The position numbers and the translations under genes were made by a program. A stretch of DNA of 64,000 nucleotides from Heterocephalus glaber (Eukaryota > Chordata > Mammalia > Rodentia > Bathyergidae): positions 18,066,244 through 18,130,243 of the forward strand of contig NW_004624734.1 of the NCBI RefSeq assembly GCF_000247695.1, given 5' to 3'. The notes below the pieces were generated by a model, which was given only the letters and a program-made list of their open reading frames with translations, made no database searches and was not told the origin of the DNA. Shown piece after piece: positions 58,653-64,000 of the stretch (positions are counted from its first letter, which is position 1; the number at the start of each line of letters is the position of its first letter).

Positions 58653-59777
58653 TTTCACACATGACCTACCTGCAAAGAATCAACAACTAGGATCTCATCT
58701 TATTAAAAAGCTTCTGCAGAGCAAGAGAAACCACCAACAGAGTGAAGAGACAACCCATAATGTAGGAAAAAATTTTACCAGCTGTTCCTCAGACAAAGGT
58801 CCACTATCTAGAATATATAAAAAGTTTACAAAATCAGACTTGCCAAATTTAAAGACCTAATCCAAAATGGATATCTGAAATGAACAGACATTTCTCAGAC
58901 AAAGAAGCAGAAACACCAAATAAACATATGAAAAATTGTTCAACATCACTGGTCATTTGAGAGATGCAAACAAAACAAAAACAATGCTAAGATTCCACTT
59001 CATTCCAGAAAGAATGGCTGGTATCAAGAAATCAACCAATAACAAATGCTGGCGGGGTTTGGGGAAAGAGGAACACTGCTTCACTGCTGGTGGGAGTGTA
59101 GACTGGTGCAACCACTGTGGAAATCAGGGTGGAGATACCTCAAAGAACTAGGATTAGAGGTCACATTAGACTCAGCTATTCTCCTGCTGTGTATCTTTCC
59201 AAAGGAATTAAAAGAATCATACCACAGTGATATATGTGCCCACATGTTCATAGCAGCACAGTTTATAACAGGCAAAACTTGGAAACAGCCCAATTGGACA
59301 ACTGGTGACTGGATAAAGAAGATTTTTTTATCTATAAAATGGAGTACTACTCAACCATAAGATATGACAAACTAAAGACATTTATAGCTAAATGGATGCA
59401 CATTGAGACCATACTCTTAAGTAAAATAAATAGGACACATGTGTAAATATCAAATAAATTCTCTGGTGTGAGAAACTGAAAGTGTAAATAAGGATCAAAT
59501 TGTAGAATAGACAATGTCAAATAGGAAGATAAGGCCCAAAGGGGAACTGGCAGGGGCAGGGGAAAGGAAAGTAGGGAAAGAAATAAATATGAGAAAAGGA
59601 AAAAATGGAAAAAAGTCTTTGTAAATAGGGGGGAGTGGTGGACTGGAAGGGAGGGCAGGAGAATGGGAAAAAAATAAGAATCAAGATATACGCTGTGTAA
59701 AGGTACAAATTCCCAATGATAATGTCATCATACTGTATAACTAAAATGTACCAATAAACTTAATGAATTACAAAAAA
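58653..59777 (+). mobile_element. Sense 3' arm of twin-primed L1
   Basis: Plus-strand end of L1 ORF2 followed by the 3' UTR. ORF 59046-59360 (104 codons) has LLHCWWECRLVQPLW and AAQFITGKTWKQPNWTT, the L1 ORF2 C-terminal Cys/His segment. The 3' UTR holds the G/A-rich tract (59535-59680), TGTACCAATAAACTTAATG and an A tail. Its first about 140 bases (to 58800) repeat, in the opposite orientation, the first 135 bases of the inverted arm (57840-57975). Confidence 0.9.
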
Positions 59778-59788
59778 AGAAAATCCTT

Positions 59789-61407
59789 TCCAGGTTTTAT
59801 AACTTGATTTACTGAAGAAAAGTACAGAAAAATTCTGAGAAGTCTCAAAGCTTCTGCTGATTTTTAATATACCAAGGTGCTCTATTTTGTGGAAATATAT
59901 TACAAAATCCATTTTAAGATAATCAGATTTGAATCTCTTCCTCCACCCCTTCTCAGACAACATTTATGATAATCTACTTTGTGTGTATATGTATGAGAAG
60001 GAAGAAAGAATAAGAGAGATTAAAAGTTCATATCTAAAATTTTCTCTTCATGTTTTTAAGGAGAATAATAGCATTTTCTCCCATCAAAAGAATCATGAAC
60101 TGTTTATTTATTTATTTCACCTTTTAGAATCCAAAGTAATTGCTGTTCTTCTTAGGCTAGAATGATGGTCCAGCTGCATAAAATTTAAGCTTTTCAATTT
60201 GTTTACTTTCTATCTTTTAATGGGGCATGATATCAATAAAATTGAACAAAACTAAGTTTCACAGTATGATAGCTTTCTTAACTGAATCAAAATTGAAAAA
60301 TAAAATCAATGTGTGGCATGAAGTAAATGGGCTAATGTAAAAAAATGTATTTTGAATATGGAAATGGTTTTTTTACTGTCATTCTCTCTTCATTTGTTGC
60401 TCATCTGTCATTTTTGACAACCTTTCTGCAGCACCTTTCATTCAGGAACCCATCCACCTTCACGCTGCCCTGTGAGTTTCCTGAGTCAATTTTGTTGGAC
60501 CACTGCCATACTAATCTTGTCCAAGATCCGCGAAATTGTGTTCCTCTCCCCCTTAATTAAATATGTATATGTTTAATATTCAAGTATAGTATAAATACAA
60601 TTAAAAACACATGAAAATATATAACAGACAAAGCTAATAAGTAACACAATTAAGTAGCACATAGAATTTGGAATAAAAACTTGGACCTAAAATAATGCAA
60701 AAAATTTTAAAAATGCTTATAAAAGTAAGCAGTATTTTACAGTTTTTTCACTACCTGTTTTTGTTTTGATATTAAACAATTTTGTTAATTTAATGACATA
60801 AAAACATCCCTGATCATCTTTATGGCATTGAGAATTAAATTAAACTTTGGTAATGCCACATGCAGATCCTGTGATACAAGAATCCCAGTGGCCCCAAAAA
60901 ATCAATTTCAGAAAAAATTCTAATATGTATTACATACTATAATAGTAATTATAAAAGAGCAGAAGAAAAGGAATTAACCTACAATGACAAAGCTTTTGTG
61001 AATTCTGAGGCATCAACTTGATTAGACGCTATGTATTTTACAGTATTACAGTATGGACAGTTTAGTTAGAGTGCCTGCAGAATCATAGATGGAATTAATT
61101 AGTTATTTGACAAGCATTATGTTAAATACATTTATATTTATATTCTCATGTAACCCTTAAAACAAGCAGATAAAGTAAAAAATGTTCAAACAGTAAAACT
61201 TACACTAAATTTTATTGTAAATGATCATAGGCAATACATAAATATTTGCTTACAAAAAAGATTCATGAGTAGCCTATGTAAATAAAAATAGGTTTGCTTT
61301 GTGATGCTAATAATAATGTTTGTTTTTCCTTTGACAGTCCCTTCACATTTTGGTAATTTTATAGTTATATTATGAGAAAAATATAGTGGTAGAGAAGTGT
61401 GAGAGTA
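59789..61407. other. AT-rich stretch, no gene seen
   Basis: No repeat family or gene recognised. Confidence 0.4.
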
Positions 61408-61869
61408 GTTTATCAGTCAGTCCTCACTAGAGAAGCAGATTTCATGCAAGACATATAAATACAGTGGGATCTACAAGGTAGGCTTGCAAGGGCTACCCAC
61501 AGAGTCCAGTGTGGAAGCATGCAAAAGGGCTGTCTGTGTGCTGGAGATGCAAAGGACTCGGCCAAAGGTCGAAGGCCTGGAGTTCACTGCAGCATCCCAA
61601 GTGAGGAAGGAAGCCCAAGGGCCTGTACTGGAAGCCAGGAGATGGCATCCAAGATTAAAGTGAAGCCTGGAGCTCCTCCAGAGAAACAGAAGCAAGACTG
61701 CCTCCTTTATTTCTCTTTTATTCCACTCAAGCAGCAAGTCTGTTGGTTGGTGCCACACACACCCATCGTAGGTCTTTCATTCTAGGTAAATCCCTTCAGG
61801 CGCACTCAGAACAATGGTGATTTACTTTAGCTGGGCATTTCTTACTCAAGTTGACACAATCAGTTAACA
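61408..61869 (-). mobile_element. MLT2-like ERVL LTR
   Basis: The + strand begins TTTATCAGTCAGTCCTCACT then AGAGAAGCAGATTTC and ends CTTACTCAAGTTGACACAAT and CAGTTAACA: the reverse of an LTR that runs from GTTAACTTTATGTGTCAACTTG to CTCTGGAGAACCCTGACTAA. That is the MLT2 pattern as I know it. Internal sequence is strongly diverged. Confidence 0.6.
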
Positions 61870-63214
61870 ATTACACATGGTAAAAATACTTTCTTCTAGA
61901 TCTAAAATAGTAATCAGGTTGATGTGGATAATGAAAGTACACAGGAATGGTCTAGAGAGCAGATAATTAGAAAAGAAACTTTGTAGTGGAAAAAATAACA
62001 TAGCTCTTTTTATCACTAGATATGATACAGACAAATATAAACGGCCCATTTAGTTTTATTTAAGAAACTTGATTGGAAGAACCTGATTTTGCTTTTTCAT
62101 TAGTTGAAACTATCAGTTAAAACAAAGTCTGAAAATAATGCAGGAAATTTCTTGGAGTGAGTCACTTAATTACCTGAAACAAAATGAAAACAATGACCAT
62201 ATCATAAACCTTTCCTTCACTAAAGTTATTTTCGGTTTACAAGTAAAGTCTGTCCTTGATTTAAGTTCTGGGGTAAGCTGCTGGTTTGGGTGGAGAAAGG
62301 AACACTTATTCATTGTAATTTATGGATTGTCCCTCTTTGCTAGAATGTCACTCTTTGAATTCAGAATCTTGCTCCTCATTTGGACACAAAATGAGGTCAA
62401 ACATCACCTGCCAAAACCCAGCCTCAGTAATTGTCTAATGGAAGTCAACTGTGAAAATGATACAAAGAAAATACCAGCCATTAGAAAATAAGAACTACAC
62501 TTTAATTACAGAAATCAAAATGGAAGACACAGTTTCCAAGTTGCTCACATGTGGCTCCAAATATAACAATTATCTTAATACCAGGATCAATCATCTTCGA
62601 AGAAGACATTTTGAATCATTTTTTTCTGCAATAAGTGCAGAAAAAGTGGAAAGTCGTATCAAAAATAAATTCAAAAAATGTTTCCACAGGGAAATTTGTA
62701 GAAATAGATTAAAAGGGCAATAAATATATCAGTATGTGGGGAGGTCACCGGGACTTTCTGAAGAGACAGACAAAATAAAGAGGCAGAAACGAGGGGACCT
62801 TCACATTCTTACAAATACAAATGTAAAGCCAGCCAAAATCAAAGTTGAATTTCAGCATAAAAAGAACAGAGGCTTCAACTGAGATGATATGGAACATTCT
62901 CTACAATTAATTGCTCTGGTAATGAGCTTTTTTCCAATGTGCTCATGAGTTCAAAATAAGAAAAACTTTCACTAAAATGAAGTAAACTGTGATTGGAAGC
63001 ACAGCCATGTGAGTTCCATGAAGACCCTTTTTGTAAGAAAGTCTCAGACATCTTTAGAAACATGCCTCCTGCAAGTTGTGAGAATATGAATAAAAGTTGA
63101 GCTGACTCTGCAGGAGAGTTTCTGGGTTCTGGCATTCTCTCCCTATTCTATTTAAGTCCATAAATTAATAAATCCTCTAGGGAAGACATATTCCCATTGT
63201 CTCACTTAATCTTT
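61870..63214. other. Unique stretch, no gene seen
   Basis: No gene supported. Two overlapping + ORFs (62138-62491, 117 codons; 62451-62723, 90 codons) are open in different frames; neither has a domain I recognise. The second is Lys/Arg-rich. Confidence 0.35.
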
Positions 63215-63625
63215 GCTCATTAGTACATGTTTACAGTACATAATGATTACAATGATTTTGGGGAGTTGGTACATACACATATCACATTTTAATAATTTTT
63301 TTATTTCTTATCCCTTCTTCTCTCCCAGCTCCTTCCATTTCTTGGTCACCTTCTCATTTGCAAATCTCTATTTCTATTTTTTCTTTCAATTTTTTTTTAA
63401 ATCCCCCTTCCCTCCTTCAACCTTCCCTCTAACCCTTACTCCTCTTCTTATTTGAAAAAGATCTCCTTATTTCCTATTATATATCTTTTATTTGGCTCTT
63501 TTTATATTTTGGGCTTCTCATATAAGAAAAAAATGTGATATTCAAGCTTGTGTGCCTGATTTATTTCACTTAATATTATGTTATAAAGGTACATCCATTT
63601 GCCTATGAATGATTTTGCCACCTGG
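63215..63625 (-). mobile_element. L1 3' end, minus strand
   Basis: C/T-rich tract (about 63310-63480, the reverse of the L1 3' UTR polypurine tract), then TTGTGTGCCTGATTTATTTC, ACTTAATATTATGTTATAAA and CATCCATTTGCCTATGAATG, which match the reverse of the L1 copies at 24901 and 59393. Produces a false F/S-rich ORF on +. Confidence 0.75.
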
Positions 63626-63825
63626 AAATAATGATAGACAAAACAGTAAGAGGTAGGCCTCAAAAAACAGGTCAACTAGTTACATTTGAATTGCAGGTAT
63701 ATAATGGATGCTTTTTAGTATAAATATGTCCCACACAATATCGACATAAATGATGAATATATATGTCAATAGAAGCATGTTCTAAATATAACATGGAATA
63801 TACAAATATTAAAATATATTATTTA
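63626..63825. other. Unassigned linker
   Basis: About 200 AT-rich bases between two L1 parts of opposite orientation; no similarity recognised. Confidence 0.4.
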
Positions 63826-64000
63826 CACTATATTAACAGAGTCAAGGATAAAAAGATTATGATCATCTCAATAGATGCAGAAAAGGCATTTGACAAAGTC
63901 CAACACCCATTCATGATAAAAACACTACAGAAAATTGGAATAGAAGGTCTTTATCTCAACCTGATTAAGGCTACTTATGAAAAACCAACAGCCAACATCA
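63826..64000 (+). mobile_element. L1 ORF2 RT fragment, runs off window
   Basis: Open to the window edge in one frame: [20 protein letters not shown], then [20 protein letters not shown]. This is the RT palm block A region of L1 ORF2p, with the first catalytic Asp (IDAEKAFD). It continues beyond 64000. Its strand is opposite to the L1 3' end at 63215. Confidence 0.88.

Noticed and set aside
58429..58860. 143-codon ORF as a gene
   Set aside because: It runs across the junction of the two L1 arms, reading the antisense of ORF2 and then another frame of the sense arm; chance opening.

Overview
This is AT-rich mammalian nuclear DNA, and the repeats point to a rodent. It carries B1 and composite B4-type SINEs, ORR1/MLT-like ERVL-MaLR LTRs, and eight copies of a tRNA-derived SINE of the ID type (body GGGGATTTAGCTCAG...GAGTTCGATCC...GTACC plus a tail). 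I see no B2 elements and no murine-specific LTRs, so a rodent outside the mouse/rat group is likely; a squirrel-, beaver- or kangaroo-rat-like lineage is only a guess. No bacterial features, CRISPR array, rRNA or true tRNA gene was seen, and no spliced protein-coding gene could be assembled. The window reads as intergenic or deep intronic sequence.

The only gene-derived coding sequence I recognise is an intronless, 5'-truncated retrocopy of PRKCI (atypical protein kinase C iota) on the + strand at about 10821-12497. A 3'-UTR-like tail seems to run on to about 14300. It stays in one reading frame from the PB1 domain to the normal stop. It has two early stops and one late stop but no frameshift, which leaves a 369-codon ORF (11322-12431) covering the hinge, the whole kinase domain and most of the AGC tail. 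Several catalytic residues are replaced, so any product would be a pseudokinase. Directly upstream lies an unassigned GC-rich block (10056-10820), and before that a L1 copy (about 7260-10055) whose ORF2 stops abruptly early in the reverse-transcriptase domain.

Layout: 1-7250 unique AT-rich DNA with a Tigger-like DNA transposon, a solo MaLR LTR, a B1 and a second Tigger-like element. 7260-14300 L1, GC-rich block and PRKCI retrocopy. 14300-24900 unique DNA with an L2 tail, a CpG-dense patch, a second Tigger copy, an MLT1-like LTR, a minus-strand ID SINE, two L1 3' fragments and a B4. 24901-25859 a L1 with an inverted 5' arm and matching target-site duplications. 25870-57400 mostly unique DNA with SINEs, MIR relics, microsatellites and LTRs. 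57840-59777 a second, longer L1 of the same inverted structure. 61408-61869 an MLT2-like LTR. 63215-64000 L1 pieces in opposite orientations running off the window end.

The repeats are not an operon or pathway. They are linked by mechanism: L1 machinery explains the SINEs, the PRKCI retrocopy and the inverted L1 insertions. The most interesting items are the PRKCI retrocopy that has diverged widely without frameshifting, its unexplained GC-rich 5' flank, the two inverted L1 insertions, and one ID SINE whose tail is oligo-T instead of oligo-A although it sits between perfect 14-bp duplications.
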